The notes under the pieces were generated by a model. That model ran no database searches. It was not told where the DNA came from and worked only from the letters and a program-made list of their open reading frames with translations. A DNA stretch of 64,000 nucleotides from Macellibacteroides fermentans (lineage in GTDB: Bacteria; Bacteroidota; Bacteroidia; Bacteroidales; Tannerellaceae): assembly GCF_013409575.1 (NCBI RefSeq), contig NZ_JACCCY010000003.1, forward strand, positions 581,001-645,000, written 5' to 3'. A program made the position numbers and the translations under genes. The first letter of the stretch is position 1. Each line of letters begins with the position of its first letter. Below, in pieces: positions 17,238 through 25,533 of the stretch.

Positions 17238-18341
17238 ATGGCATTACAATGTGGCATTGTAGGCTTACCAAACGTTGGCAAGTCTACATTATTCAACTGT
17301 TTATCGAATGCAAAAGCGCAATCGGCTAACTTTCCCTTTTGTACCATCGAGCCCAATGTGGGTGTGATTACCGTTCCGGACGAACGTCTTACCATACTTG
17401 CCGATCTGGTACATCCCCAGCGGATTGTTCCTACCACGGTGGAAATTGTAGACATAGCCGGACTGGTTAAAGGAGCCAGCAAAGGAGAGGGATTGGGAAA
17501 CAAGTTTCTTGCAAACATTCGCGAAACCGACGCCATTCTGCATGTGCTGCGCTGTTTTGACGACGACAATATAACACACGTGGACGGTTCTGTAAATCCG
17601 GTACGCGATAAAGAGATTATCGACTACGAACTACAGTTGAAAGACCTAGAAACCATCGAGTCGCGCATCGCCAAGGTTCAGAAACAGGCGCAGACAGGCG
17701 GCGACAAGCAAGCCAAAATGATGTACGAAGTGCTTATAAAGTTTAAGGAAGCTTTGGAGCAGGGAAAGAGTGCACGTACGGTGACTTTCGATACAAAAGA
17801 CGAACAAAAGCTGGCTAAAGAACTGTTTCTGCTTACAAGCAAACCGGTTATGTACGTCTGCAACGTAGACGAAGCAAGTGCGGTAAGCGGCAATAAGTAT
17901 GTAGAACAGGTACGGGAAGCTGTGAAAGATGAGGATGCCGAAATCCTGGTGGTGGCAGCTAAAATAGAATCGGAGATTGCCGAATTTGAAACATACGACG
18001 AACGCTCCATGTTTCTGGCCGAGATCGGTCTGGAAGAATCCGGAGTAGCACGTCTGATCAAGTCGGCCTACAAATTGCTGAACCTGGAAACTTACTTTAC
18101 AGTAGGTGTACAGGAAGTACGCGCCTGGACATTCTTAAAGGGCAGTAAAGCTCCGCAATGTGCCGGTGTAATTCATACAGATTTTGAAAAAGGCTTTATC
18201 CGGGCCGAAGTGATTAAATACAACGACTTTATTGCACTTAAATCGGAGGCGGCAGTGAAAGAGGCCGGCAAGATGAGTGTGGAAGGTAAGGAATATGTGG
18301 TTGCAGATGGCGACATCATGCACTTCCGTTTCAACGTATAA
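17238..18341 (+). CDS. ychF: redox-regulated ATPase YchF
   Basis: This 367-residue Obg-family P-loop protein has GLPNVGKSTLFNCL (P-loop) near its N terminus and DIAGLVKGASKGEGLG (switch II). The position of the guanine-specificity NKxD motif reads CNVDEAS, which explains the family's preference for ATP. A coiled-coil insert lies around residues 130-175 and a C-terminal TGS domain ends in VADGDIMHFRFNV. YchF binds ribosomes and is implicated in translation and oxidative stress control. Confidence 0.97.
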   Translation: MALQCGIVGLPNVGKSTLFNCLSNAKAQSANFPFCTIEPNVGVITVPDERLTILADLVHPQRIVPTTVEIVDIAGLVKGASKGEGLGNKFLANIRETDAILHVLRCFDDDNITHVDGSVNPVRDKEIIDYELQLKDLETIESRIAKVQKQAQTGGDKQAKMMYEVLIKFKEALEQGKSARTVTFDTKDEQKLAKELFLLTSKPVMYVCNVDEASAVSGNKYVEQVREAVKDEDAEILVVAAKIESEIAEFETYDERSMFLAEIGLEESGVARLIKSAYKLLNLETYFTVGVQEVRAWTFLKGSKAPQCAGVIHTDFEKGFIRAEVIKYNDFIALKSEAAVKEAGKMSVEGKEYVVADGDIMHFRFNV

Positions 18342-18347
18342 ATAATT

Positions 18348-18380
18348 AAAAGCTGCTGGCAACCTCGTGCCGGCAGCTTT
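18348..18380 (+). terminator. terminator after ychF
   Basis: The stem AAAAGCTGCTGGCA/TGCCGGCAGCTTTT closes around a short loop and is followed by a run of T residues, a typical rho-independent terminator. Confidence 0.88.
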
Positions 18381-18468
18381 TTTTTTATTCCTGTTTAACT
18401 ACTGGCAGAGCTTCTTTTTTATGGTTAGAAAAAGAAAGACTCAATAGCAAAATATTTAAGAATTATTC

Positions 18469-18476
18469 TACATTTG
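18469..18476 (+). promoter_or_regulatory. -7 element of the DUF47-Pit operon
   Basis: TACATTTG matches TAnnTTTG and lies 26 bp upstream of the DUF47 gene. Confidence 0.5.
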
Positions 18477-18502
18477 CATAATTAAAAATTAATTTACTAC
18501 AG

Positions 18503-19153
18503 ATGAAAATTAATACTCTGTTGAGCGTATTCGCTCCGAAAGATGTTAAATTTTTTCCTTTGCTCGACGAAGCAACATCCATCCTTGTACAATCATCCGT
18601 TTTGCTGAAAGAGCTCTTCTCTACAGAAAACCCGGAACGCAGAAATGAATTATGTCGCCTGATCAAAGCTGAAGAAGTGAAGGGTGATAAGATCACGAAA
18701 CAGACTTTCAAGGCGCTAAATGATACTTTCCTTACGCCATTCGACAGGGAAGATATTCATGAGCTGGCAGATATTCTGGACGATGTAATTGATGTTATTA
18801 ACCGATGCGGACAGAAGGTTCTTCTTTATTCACCACAAAAGTTAAATAAGAATTCGGCTTTGCTGGTAGATATCATCTATAAGGGATGTATCGAAGTTCA
18901 ACATGCCGTAACCGAACTGCAAAACCTCAAGAAAACAGATACACAGCTACGCAGCCACTGCCGCGAGATCAAGCGGTTGGAGGAAGAAGCCGATGGTATC
19001 TACGAAACAGCCATCATGAGTCTTTTCAAGGAAGAGACAAGTTCGGTGGAACTCATTAAAATGAAAGAAATTACGCAAGAGCTTGAAAAGGCTGTGAATA
19101 AAATAAACAGTACCGGAAAGGTAATCAAGTCCATCTTAGTAAAATACGCCTGA
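18503..19153 (+). CDS. DUF47 (PhoU-like) phosphate transport accessory protein
   Basis: The 216-residue all-helical cytoplasmic protein has the PhoU-like DUF47 pattern: KGDKITKQTFKALNDTFLTPFDREDIHELADILDDVIDVI is spread over residues 55-95, with acidic and basic motifs that bind metal in PhoU folds. Genes of this family almost always sit beside a Pit transporter and are thought to modulate it. Here the Pit gene follows 15 bp later on the same strand, which supports that role. Confidence 0.93.
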   Translation: MKINTLLSVFAPKDVKFFPLLDEATSILVQSSVLLKELFSTENPERRNELCRLIKAEEVKGDKITKQTFKALNDTFLTPFDREDIHELADILDDVIDVINRCGQKVLLYSPQKLNKNSALLVDIIYKGCIEVQHAVTELQNLKKTDTQLRSHCREIKRLEEEADGIYETAIMSLFKEETSSVELIKMKEITQELEKAVNKINSTGKVIKSILVKYA

Positions 19154-19168
19154 TAAATCAAAATACAT

Positions 19169-20173
19169 ATGACGCTACTCATTATTGTAATAGTTCTGGG
19201 AATTATATTTGATTTTATCAACGGTTTTCACGATGCAGCCAACTCCATTGCCACCATTGTTACTACCCGCGTGCTTACCCCTTTTCAGGCAGTGCTCTGG
19301 GCGGCAGCGTTTAACTTTCTTGCCTTCTTTGTAGCCAAGTATATCATTGGCGAATTTGGAATTGCAGATACTGTGGCGAAGACGGTTATACGGGAATATA
19401 TTACGCTTCCCATCATCCTTTCCGGCCTTATAGCTGCTATCAGCTGGAATTTACTTACCTGGAGACTGGGTATCCCCTCCTCTTCTTCCCATACACTGAT
19501 CGGTGGATTTGCGGGTGCAGCCATCGCCGGTGCCGGATTTCAGGCTATCCACGGAGCAACCATCATCAAAATTGCCTCTTTCATCGTATTGGCACCGCTG
19601 ATTGGTATGGTTATCTCTTCAATAATAACCATCGGTGTTCTCTGGTTATTTAAAAACGTGAACAACCGCAAGGCCGAAACGACCTTTAAGCGTCTGCAAT
19701 TGGTATCCTCCGGGCTGTTTAGCCTCGGACACGGGATGAACGATTCGCAGAAAGTGATGGGTATCATTGCCACGGCTATGATTGCCGCAGGACATATCGA
19801 CTCGGTAAACACCATGCCCGACTGGGTTCCATTAACCTGTTTCGCCGCCATCGGTATCGGAACCATGGCTGGGGGCTGGCGTATTGTTAAGACAATGGGG
19901 ACCAAGATTACGAAAGTAACCTCGCTGGAAGGTGTTTGTGCCGAAACAGCCGGTGCCACCACCCTGTTTATCACCGAGATTCTTAAGATACCGGTAAGTA
20001 CCACCCATACCATTACCGGAGCAATCATGGGGGTTGGAGCCGTAAAGAGACTATCGGCGGTACGTTGGGGAGTTACCATCAACCTGCTATGGGCCTGGAT
20101 TCTTACCATCCCCGTTAGTGCGGCTCTTGCGGCAGTAATCTATTTACTGATCACTCTTCTGGGAATAAAGTAA
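19169..20173 (+). CDS. pit: inorganic phosphate transporter, Pit family
   Basis: The 334-residue membrane protein carries the Pit/PHO4 duplicated signature: GFHDAANSIATIVTTRVLTP near the N terminus and GHGMNDSQKVMGII in the second half. About ten hydrophobic helices are visible. It is a low-affinity, proton- or sodium-coupled phosphate (metal-phosphate) importer in the inner membrane. It is cotranscribed with the DUF47 accessory gene. Confidence 0.95.
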   Translation: MTLLIIVIVLGIIFDFINGFHDAANSIATIVTTRVLTPFQAVLWAAAFNFLAFFVAKYIIGEFGIADTVAKTVIREYITLPIILSGLIAAISWNLLTWRLGIPSSSSHTLIGGFAGAAIAGAGFQAIHGATIIKIASFIVLAPLIGMVISSIITIGVLWLFKNVNNRKAETTFKRLQLVSSGLFSLGHGMNDSQKVMGIIATAMIAAGHIDSVNTMPDWVPLTCFAAIGIGTMAGGWRIVKTMGTKITKVTSLEGVCAETAGATTLFITEILKIPVSTTHTITGAIMGVGAVKRLSAVRWGVTINLLWAWILTIPVSAALAAVIYLLITLLGIK

Positions 20174-20212
20174 CCCCGGTAACCGGACAACCTTCATGCA
20201 ACTAATCTATAG

Positions 20213-20248
20213 GCGGAGATACACCCTGATGGTCGTATCTCCGCTTTT
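20213..20248 (+). terminator. terminator after pit
   Basis: GCGGAGATAC (20213-20222) pairs with GTATCTCCGC (20235-20244) across a 12-nt loop and is followed by TTTT. Confidence 0.85.
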
Positions 20249-20313
20249 CAATTTAAATTAATCCGGAGCCGAAAGTTGACATATCACTGAAAATAAAGTA
20301 ATATTGCAGTACG

Positions 20314-21462
20314 ATGGAATACATTTACCTGATAGCTGCGTTCAACGCATTCTTCTTTACCGTATTGATCTGGCAAAAGAAACCGAGGGCTTTTCGCGAT
20401 AAGATACTGGTATGCTGGCTCCTGTACCTGGGGGCCTATACAGGATGCTATGCCTTCTTTTCATCCACACTCTTTACGCTTCATCCTATTTTAGCTGCGG
20501 CATTCATTTCTCTGTTTCTGCTGCATGGGCCTTTTATGTATTTGTATGCCTCGGCCCTGGTTACAGAAAAGAGCCGGCTTACCAGAAAAGAATTGCTTCA
20601 TTTCGTTCCATTTCTGATTTTCAATACCTACCTGGCAATTGCATCCCAGATTCCATCCCTGGTTAAGGGGGTGAATATGATGTATGTAGATAATCAGACC
20701 GACCCATCGGCATTCCTTCTGTTTTTCCTCACCATTACGGCTCTGTCGGGTCCCGTATACTTTCTGCAGACCATTATGCTGCTACGCAAGCACAACGTCA
20801 ATATATTCAATAACTTCTCCAACACCGAAGAGATAGACCTCTATTGGCTTAGAAAACTTGTGTTGATATTCGGTATTGTCTGGTCGGCTTTGCTTGTCGT
20901 AGTAATAATTCATCATGGGTTCTATCTGTTTTCATCTACGTTTTGCACCAACGGACTCTTTCTGTTGTTATCCATATTCATTATTCTGATCGGTTACTTC
21001 GGATTAAAGCAGCGAACCATCTTTGCACAGACGATGCCGCCCACGCTACCGGAAACAGCAGAGCAGACAGTTAAATATGCCGGTTCATCCCTTAAACAGG
21101 AGGAGGCCGAAGCTTTTGCCGAAAAAATCAGATTATTTATGCAGTCGGATAAGCCCTTCTTAAATCCGGATCTCACGCTGGGAGAGCTTTCGGATGCATT
21201 GGCGATACCGGCCCATCACCTTTCGCAGGTCATTAATGAGGTATTCGGACTAAATTTCTTCAACTTCGTAAACAGATACAGGGTGGACGAGGTAAAACAA
21301 AAGATCCTCAATCCCAAATACGACAATTACTCGGTACTGGGCATTGCTCTGGAATGCGGATTCAACTCGAAGACTGCCTTCAATCGTATATTCAAGCATA
21401 TGACGGGCTTAACACCTACCGAATATAAAAAAACACATAATTCACAACGTATCAGTCTGTAA
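20314..21462 (+). CDS. membrane-bound AraC-family transcriptional regulator
   Basis: The 382-residue protein has about seven hydrophobic helices in its first 230 residues and an AraC/HTH_18 domain at the C terminus (roughly 280-378), including LSQVINEVFGLNFFNFVNRY and GFNSKTAFNRIFKHMTGLTPTEYK. This layout is common in Bacteroidota, where the membrane part probably senses a signal and the HTH binds DNA from the membrane. The target is unknown. The downstream DUF6448 gene has its own promoter and could be a target. Confidence 0.9.
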   Translation: MEYIYLIAAFNAFFFTVLIWQKKPRAFRDKILVCWLLYLGAYTGCYAFFSSTLFTLHPILAAAFISLFLLHGPFMYLYASALVTEKSRLTRKELLHFVPFLIFNTYLAIASQIPSLVKGVNMMYVDNQTDPSAFLLFFLTITALSGPVYFLQTIMLLRKHNVNIFNNFSNTEEIDLYWLRKLVLIFGIVWSALLVVVIIHHGFYLFSSTFCTNGLFLLLSIFIILIGYFGLKQRTIFAQTMPPTLPETAEQTVKYAGSSLKQEEAEAFAEKIRLFMQSDKPFLNPDLTLGELSDALAIPAHHLSQVINEVFGLNFFNFVNRYRVDEVKQKILNPKYDNYSVLGIALECGFNSKTAFNRIFKHMTGLTPTEYKKTHNSQRISL

Positions 21463-21490
21463 ACCGGCACCAATAAGGCAGCCCAAACAG

Positions 21491-21520
21491 GTCCCACTTT
21501 AGCAAGTGGGGCGATGGGGA
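21491..21520. repeat. nested inverted repeats after the AraC-type gene
   Basis: CCCACTT (21493-21499) and AAGTGGG (21504-21510) form a tight hairpin, and GTCCC/GGGAC brackets it. There is no T-run, so it is a weak terminator candidate or a protein site. Confidence 0.45.
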
Positions 21521-21533
21521 CATGCCGTTCTAC

Positions 21534-21541
21534 TACTTTTG
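21534..21541 (+). promoter_or_regulatory. -7 element of the DUF6448 gene
   Basis: TACTTTTG matches TAnnTTTG and lies 29 bp upstream of the start codon. Confidence 0.55.
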
Positions 21542-21570
21542 TCTCATATACATTTTAAAACGATACAAGT

Positions 21571-22221
21571 ATGAGAACAAAAAGAAAATCCTCCGTTTTA
21601 GAGAATCAAACCAAAAGATTCATTCAATTAATGCCTTCCAGAGTAAGAACGTTCCTTGTAACGGCTGTGCTATCCATGCTCGTGATATCCCCTGCCTTTG
21701 CCCATTGCGATTCGTACGACGGTCCGGTTGTTAAAGACGCACTGCAGGCCCTCGAAACAAACAACGTAGCGTTGGTTTATAAATGGATCAGCACGGAACA
21801 GGAAGCCGAAATATCCGCCTTGTTCACTAAAACCTATAACCTGAAAAAGGGAGATAAGGAGATCTACAGTCTGGTTGAGAAGCATTTTCTTGAAACCTTG
21901 ATCCGACTGCACCGGCAGACTGAAGGTTTTGGTTTCGACGGAATCAAAGCGGCCGGTACTACGAAACCCATCGTTCAGCTGAGCGACAAAGCCATTGAAA
22001 CCGGAAATATAGAAAACCTGATCAACCAATTGAACGGTCACATCGCAAAGGTTGTAGAAGATAAATACAACTCAGTGAAAGAGCTGGAAAAGGTAAAAAA
22101 TGAATCTCCGGAAAAGGGGCGCGACTATGTAAAAGCCTACGTGATGTATACCCACTCGCTGGAAGCGATCCACGACATAGTCGAAAAGGTGGCTTCCGGT
22201 CATGCCGAACACGGACACTGA
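21571..22221 (+). CDS. exported DUF6448-type protein
   Basis: The 216-residue protein has an extended N-terminal region followed by a hydrophobic signal segment (residues about 27-45: TFLVTAVLSMLVISPAFA) and a mature start AHCDSYDGPVVKDA, which I recognise as the hallmark of the DUF6448 family. The C terminus is His-rich (GHAEHGH). The mature part is mostly helical. The HCDxxDGP segment and terminal His could bind metal, but no function is known. It is probably monocistronic, with its own promoter and terminator. Confidence 0.8.
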   Translation: MRTKRKSSVLENQTKRFIQLMPSRVRTFLVTAVLSMLVISPAFAHCDSYDGPVVKDALQALETNNVALVYKWISTEQEAEISALFTKTYNLKKGDKEIYSLVEKHFLETLIRLHRQTEGFGFDGIKAAGTTKPIVQLSDKAIETGNIENLINQLNGHIAKVVEDKYNSVKELEKVKNESPEKGRDYVKAYVMYTHSLEAIHDIVEKVASGHAEHGH

Positions 22222-22251
22222 TCTTCCCGGGTATGACTGTTTTGCACAGAA

Positions 22252-22285
22252 AAGGGATAACTTGAAAATAGGCAGGTTATCCCTT
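22252..22285 (+). terminator. terminator after the DUF6448 gene
   Basis: AAGGGATAAC (22252-22261) pairs with GTTATCCCTT (22276-22285) and a T-rich stretch follows. Confidence 0.75.
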
Positions 22286-22304
22286 ATTTATATTTCTTTT
22301 TTTG

Positions 22305-22312
22305 TATGTTTG
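22305..22312 (+). promoter_or_regulatory. -7 element of the TolB-like gene
   Basis: TATGTTTG matches TAnnTTTG and lies 26 bp upstream of the start codon. Confidence 0.5.
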
Positions 22313-22338
22313 TGTAAATTCTTAAATTCTTGTGCTTT

Positions 22339-23247
22339 ATGAAACAAATGCTTTGTGCCATGGCTTGTTCGCTTGTTATAGGGACTGTAAGTGCCCAGCA
22401 AAAGGTTACCAGCATCCTCGAAATACTGGATGTTCAAAGCGGCAACCGTACGGTAGTGAAGGAATTTCCCTATCTGATCGAGGCGCCCAACTGGACGGTA
22501 GACGGGGCATGGCTTATTTACAACAGCGGCGGTAAACTGTACCGCCTGTCTCCCCAGAACCCCGGCGAGCCCGAAGTTATCCCCACCGGATTTGCCACAC
22601 GTTGCAATAACGACCATGTATTGTCGGCCGACGGCAAAGGAATTGCAATCAGTCACGGAACCAGAGAAGACGGCAGATCCCGCATCTATACCTTGCCGAT
22701 CGAAGGAGGAACACCCCGTCTTGTCACCCCGATGGGACCGAGCTACCTCCACGGCTGGTCGCCCGACGGGAAACAGCTTGCCTATTGTGCCGAGCGGAAT
22801 GGTAATTACGATGTGTATGTAATACCGGCCGAAGGAGGCGAAGAGGTACGGCTTACAACAGCCGAGGGACTGGACGACGGGCCCGAATATTCGCCTTGCG
22901 GAAACTACATCTGGTTTAATTCGGTACGAAGCGGACTCATGCAGGTGTGGCGTATGAAAGCCGACGGAAGCGAGCAGACACAGCTTACGTTCGATGATAC
23001 GCGCAACGCCTGGTTCCCTCATATATCGCCCGATGGCAAGCAGGTGGTTTATATAGCCTACTATAAAGGCGACCTGAAACCGAATGAGCACCTGGCCAAT
23101 AAGAATGTTGAACTCCGGATCATGCCTGTCGGGGGTGGCGAAACCCGTATGCTGGCAAAGCTTTTTGGCGGACAAGGAACCATCAATGTCAATTCATGGT
23201 CGCCGGACAGTAAGAAGATTGCCTTTGTAAGCTATAGATTGAAGTAG
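22339..23247 (+). CDS. exported TolB-like beta-propeller protein
   Basis: The 302-residue protein begins with a signal peptide ([20 protein letters not shown]) and contains several WD40-like PD40 repeats ([50 protein letters not shown]). It folds as a periplasmic beta-propeller. Unlike TolB proper it lacks the N-terminal TolB domain and no Tol-Pal genes are nearby, so a general binding or scaffold role is more likely. The end is convergent with the HU-like gene, and both stop codons lie in one shared hairpin. Confidence 0.85.
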   Translation: MKQMLCAMACSLVIGTVSAQQKVTSILEILDVQSGNRTVVKEFPYLIEAPNWTVDGAWLIYNSGGKLYRLSPQNPGEPEVIPTGFATRCNNDHVLSADGKGIAISHGTREDGRSRIYTLPIEGGTPRLVTPMGPSYLHGWSPDGKQLAYCAERNGNYDVYVIPAEGGEEVRLTTAEGLDDGPEYSPCGNYIWFNSVRSGLMQVWRMKADGSEQTQLTFDDTRNAWFPHISPDGKQVVYIAYYKGDLKPNEHLANKNVELRIMPVGGGETRMLAKLFGGQGTINVNSWSPDSKKIAFVSYRLK

Positions 23248-23263
23248 GGGACTCCCCTACTTC
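23241..23263. terminator. bidirectional terminator spanning two stop codons
   Basis: GAAGTAGGGG (23241-23250) pairs with CCCCTACTTC (23254-23263) across 3 nt. The plus strand continues GTTTTTCTTT. The TAG stops of the TolB-like gene (23245-23247) and of the HU-like gene (23257-23259, minus) are both inside the stem. Confidence 0.8.
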
Positions 23264-23646
23264 GTTTTTCTTTCAAACCGGGCGGTCTCCATCCGCTTCA
23301 TCAACCTGGGCGAAGGGATAAAGTTTACGTTTTTCACATAAATGGATGCCGACCGTATCTCATCGGGATTGGTCACCGCCTTATCGGTGGCTGCGGATAC
23401 GGAAAAGGTACCGAACTCGTCTAATGTTACGCTGTTTCCATCCAGCAGCTCCAATATAATCTGCTCTCTTACCAGCTCGATTGCCAGCTTAAGCTCTGTT
23501 TTACGGATGTGTGAGCCTCCTGCCAGTCGGGAGACCAGCTTGCCTATTGTGATGTTCATTTTCCTGTATACTCTGGGTATTAATCCTTTACGTGTAGATG
23601 TTGCAAGATTTCGGGAACACTCCTCCATAAGATAGTTGATAGCCAT
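23257..23646 (-). CDS. HU family DNA-binding protein
   Basis: The 129-residue basic protein has an HU/IHF-like fold: helical N-terminal half, then the LDEFGTFSVSAATDKA segment that matches the HU signature before the DNA-binding arm, and a basic tail (RMETARFERKTK). It is longer than classical HU (about 90 residues), as in the Bacteroidota HU-like branch. It probably acts as a nucleoid or site-specific architectural protein. It is monocistronic and convergent with the TolB-like gene. Confidence 0.85.
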   Translation of the reverse strand: MAINYLMEECSRNLATSTRKGLIPRVYRKMNITIGKLVSRLAGGSHIRKTELKLAIELVREQIILELLDGNSVTLDEFGTFSVSAATDKAVTNPDEIRSASIYVKNVNFIPSPRLMKRMETARFERKTK

Positions 23647-23837
23647 AGATTTAATAGTTAATTATATATTACTTTACCTGCCGTTAAGGTTACCTCAAAC
23701 AGGCATTTATTTGTAAAGATAAGGCAAATATTTAACATTCTGAAATAGAAAATTCATGCAGCATCTGCGATAAAAACTGCATCTTAGTTTGTATATTTAA
23801 GTCGGATTTCGTAGAAAACCATATAAACCAATGCCAT

Positions 23838-24296
23838 ATGAATACAATAAAGCTATTGATTAAATTGGCCTCCTTCTTCCCGGTACAGGGATATGTGAGA
23901 ACGGCCAATCTGCAGAGAGAGCCGGAGGCATGCATCGTACAGGAACTACCCCTAATGCATGTGAAAGGAGACCTGAATGCCGGCGAGAAAAAGGTGATAC
24001 GTTCAAGAAAGGAGCTGGAGTGGCTGTTTACCGCCGAAGAGCTTGAATCGCTCTCCCAACTAAAAGACATCGACTTTTCCAAATACAGCCTCCTTATCGG
24101 AGTCGATACCTATTTTAGTCAGGTCAAGGAGATTCAGCACCGCTTTGTACGTACAGCCAAAAAGACCTATGCCTACATCGTGGAAGTGGCCGGAGGTATG
24201 ATCCGTCCGGATACCTTCATGTACGGTTCCATTGTAAAGAAACTCCCCAAAGGGGCAAAGGTTACCTTCCGGATGGACGAGATGAACACCCTCTGA
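23838..24296 (+). CDS. hypothetical protein
   Basis: I do not recognise this 152-residue protein with confidence. The N-terminal 18 residues are mildly hydrophobic (IKLLIKLASFFPVQGY) but not a clear signal peptide. The body has the segment IDFSKYSLLIGVDTYFSQV followed by repeated beta-strands (RFVRTAKKTYAYIVEVAGG). That is vaguely like PrcB/protease-complex proteins, which have a similar DFSKY element and an Ig-like sheet. It stands alone between divergent and convergent neighbours and is followed by a hairpin at 24329. Confidence 0.65.
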   Translation: MNTIKLLIKLASFFPVQGYVRTANLQREPEACIVQELPLMHVKGDLNAGEKKVIRSRKELEWLFTAEELESLSQLKDIDFSKYSLLIGVDTYFSQVKEIQHRFVRTAKKTYAYIVEVAGGMIRPDTFMYGSIVKKLPKGAKVTFRMDEMNTL

Positions 24297-24328
24297 CCTA
24301 TCCGTATCATCCCTCCCGAAAGTATGTA

Positions 24329-24373
24329 TATCCTTCCTGCGGTTTATGTTATAAGTAAGCCGAAGGAAGGATA
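24329..24373. terminator. hairpin terminator between convergent genes
   Basis: TATCCTTCCT-CGG pairs with CCG-AGGAAGGATA (one mismatch, 14 bp in all) across a 17-nt AT-rich loop. It lies between the convergent ends of the 23838 gene and the 24544 gene and may stop transcription from both sides. Confidence 0.6.
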
Positions 24374-24428
24374 TGTTTTAACCCCGTTTCCGCTTGTTTT
24401 AAGCATAAAAGTTATCACATTGCACCAA

Positions 24429-24488
24429 CGGGCCCATGGGGACAAATAAACGGGCCCATGGGCGCGATTTAACGTCTCCATGGGCCCG
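24429..24488. repeat. three copies of CGGGCCCATGG
   Basis: Two direct copies (24429-24440 and 24451-24462) and one inverted copy (24478-24488) of CGGGCCCATGG are packed into 60 bp. The direct copy at 24451 and the inverted copy can form a hairpin. The GC-rich words stand out in AT-rich surroundings. The function is unknown. Confidence 0.75.
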
Positions 24489-24543
24489 CTGGGGTATTAT
24501 GCCTTATCTGGAACTTAGTTCCTGCTTATCCGTGCCTTACGGT

Positions 24544-25380
24544 TCATTTCTTTCCCAATAAGAATCCTATCTTTATTCCGGCAGTAAGCGAAAGCGGCGT
24601 ATCGTTATCAGCTCCTAAAAATCCGTAATGCCAGGATTCATTCTGTGGATTATGACCGAACCCGTAGCCTACACCGGCAAACAGATCCACCAGAAACAGA
24701 TCATTGAAGACCCATTGCTTGCCACCTACCAGCATCACAGAGAACATGGTGGTTGCGGTCTTATCCTTAACCATTCTATAGGTATCAGTGCTTCCGATAT
24801 AATCGACACGATAGAATTCGGATGTATAATGCAAGAAGGTTACTTCGGGCTTGATATACGATCCTTTCAGGATATGGGCGTACCGCTGACGGCGGTCGTA
24901 CCAGTCGGGAGAGGTTATAAACTTATATCCGAACTTGGCAACGGCTCCAAAAGGATTCACATCATCAACATCTCTGCCGGCACCGATAATTCCCAGACCG
25001 AACTCCATGGACTGTCCCGGCTTCACGCTGTGTTCGTACGAAAGAAGAGTAGCTCCCATCAAGGGAGACATCAAGCTTAGTTTGATGGCATTCTTACGCT
25101 GTGTCTCGTAATTCTCTTTGCCAAACATGGAATCGGCAAAGGTCATCTCCTTGCCATTGCCAAATACAATACGGGTAATCTTATTTTTGTCGACTGTAAA
25201 GGTGAGATCCTGCGAATAGGTATCGGCCTTATACTTGACAAGCTCCTCTCCTATCTCGACAATTTTGCAAGGGATGGTGTCCGACGGGTTAATTCTGTAA
25301 ATCACATCTTGAGCCAAAAGAGCTCCTGAGCCTGCAAGGGCAAGTAAAGCCGATGCCATGAATCGGGCAATTGTCTTCAT
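24544..25380 (-). CDS. exported hypothetical protein, probable outer-membrane beta-barrel
   Basis: The 278-residue protein has a signal peptide (MKTIARFMASALLALAGSGA, cleaved near LLAQD). An N-terminal module follows, DVIYRINPSDTIPCKIVEIG and ITRIVFGNGKEMTF, resembling a small domain common in Bacteroidota exported proteins (D-x-I-x-x-K/N-x-G/D...EIG...KYK). The remainder has alternating aromatic strands such as ATMFSVMLVGGKQWVF and FLVDLFAGVGYGFGHN, suggesting a beta-barrel of moderate size. No function can be assigned. The start at 25380 was chosen because it gives a clean signal peptide; an upstream ATG at 25407 adds nine polar residues. Confidence 0.78.
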   Translation of the reverse strand: MKTIARFMASALLALAGSGALLAQDVIYRINPSDTIPCKIVEIGEELVKYKADTYSQDLTFTVDKNKITRIVFGNGKEMTFADSMFGKENYETQRKNAIKLSLMSPLMGATLLSYEHSVKPGQSMEFGLGIIGAGRDVDDVNPFGAVAKFGYKFITSPDWYDRRQRYAHILKGSYIKPEVTFLHYTSEFYRVDYIGSTDTYRMVKDKTATTMFSVMLVGGKQWVFNDLFLVDLFAGVGYGFGHNPQNESWHYGFLGADNDTPLSLTAGIKIGFLLGKK

Positions 25381-25533
25381 TTTTCCTGGTTTTTTAGAAC
25401 AGGACACATTCGTGCATGTCCACTGTTAATTAAGAAGGGGCAAAGTAAGCACATTCATTTAATTATACCTACAGGAAAAGTGTTAAATACTAATAAATAT
25501 CGCATGAACACCCCCTGACGCAGGCAATTCCGG

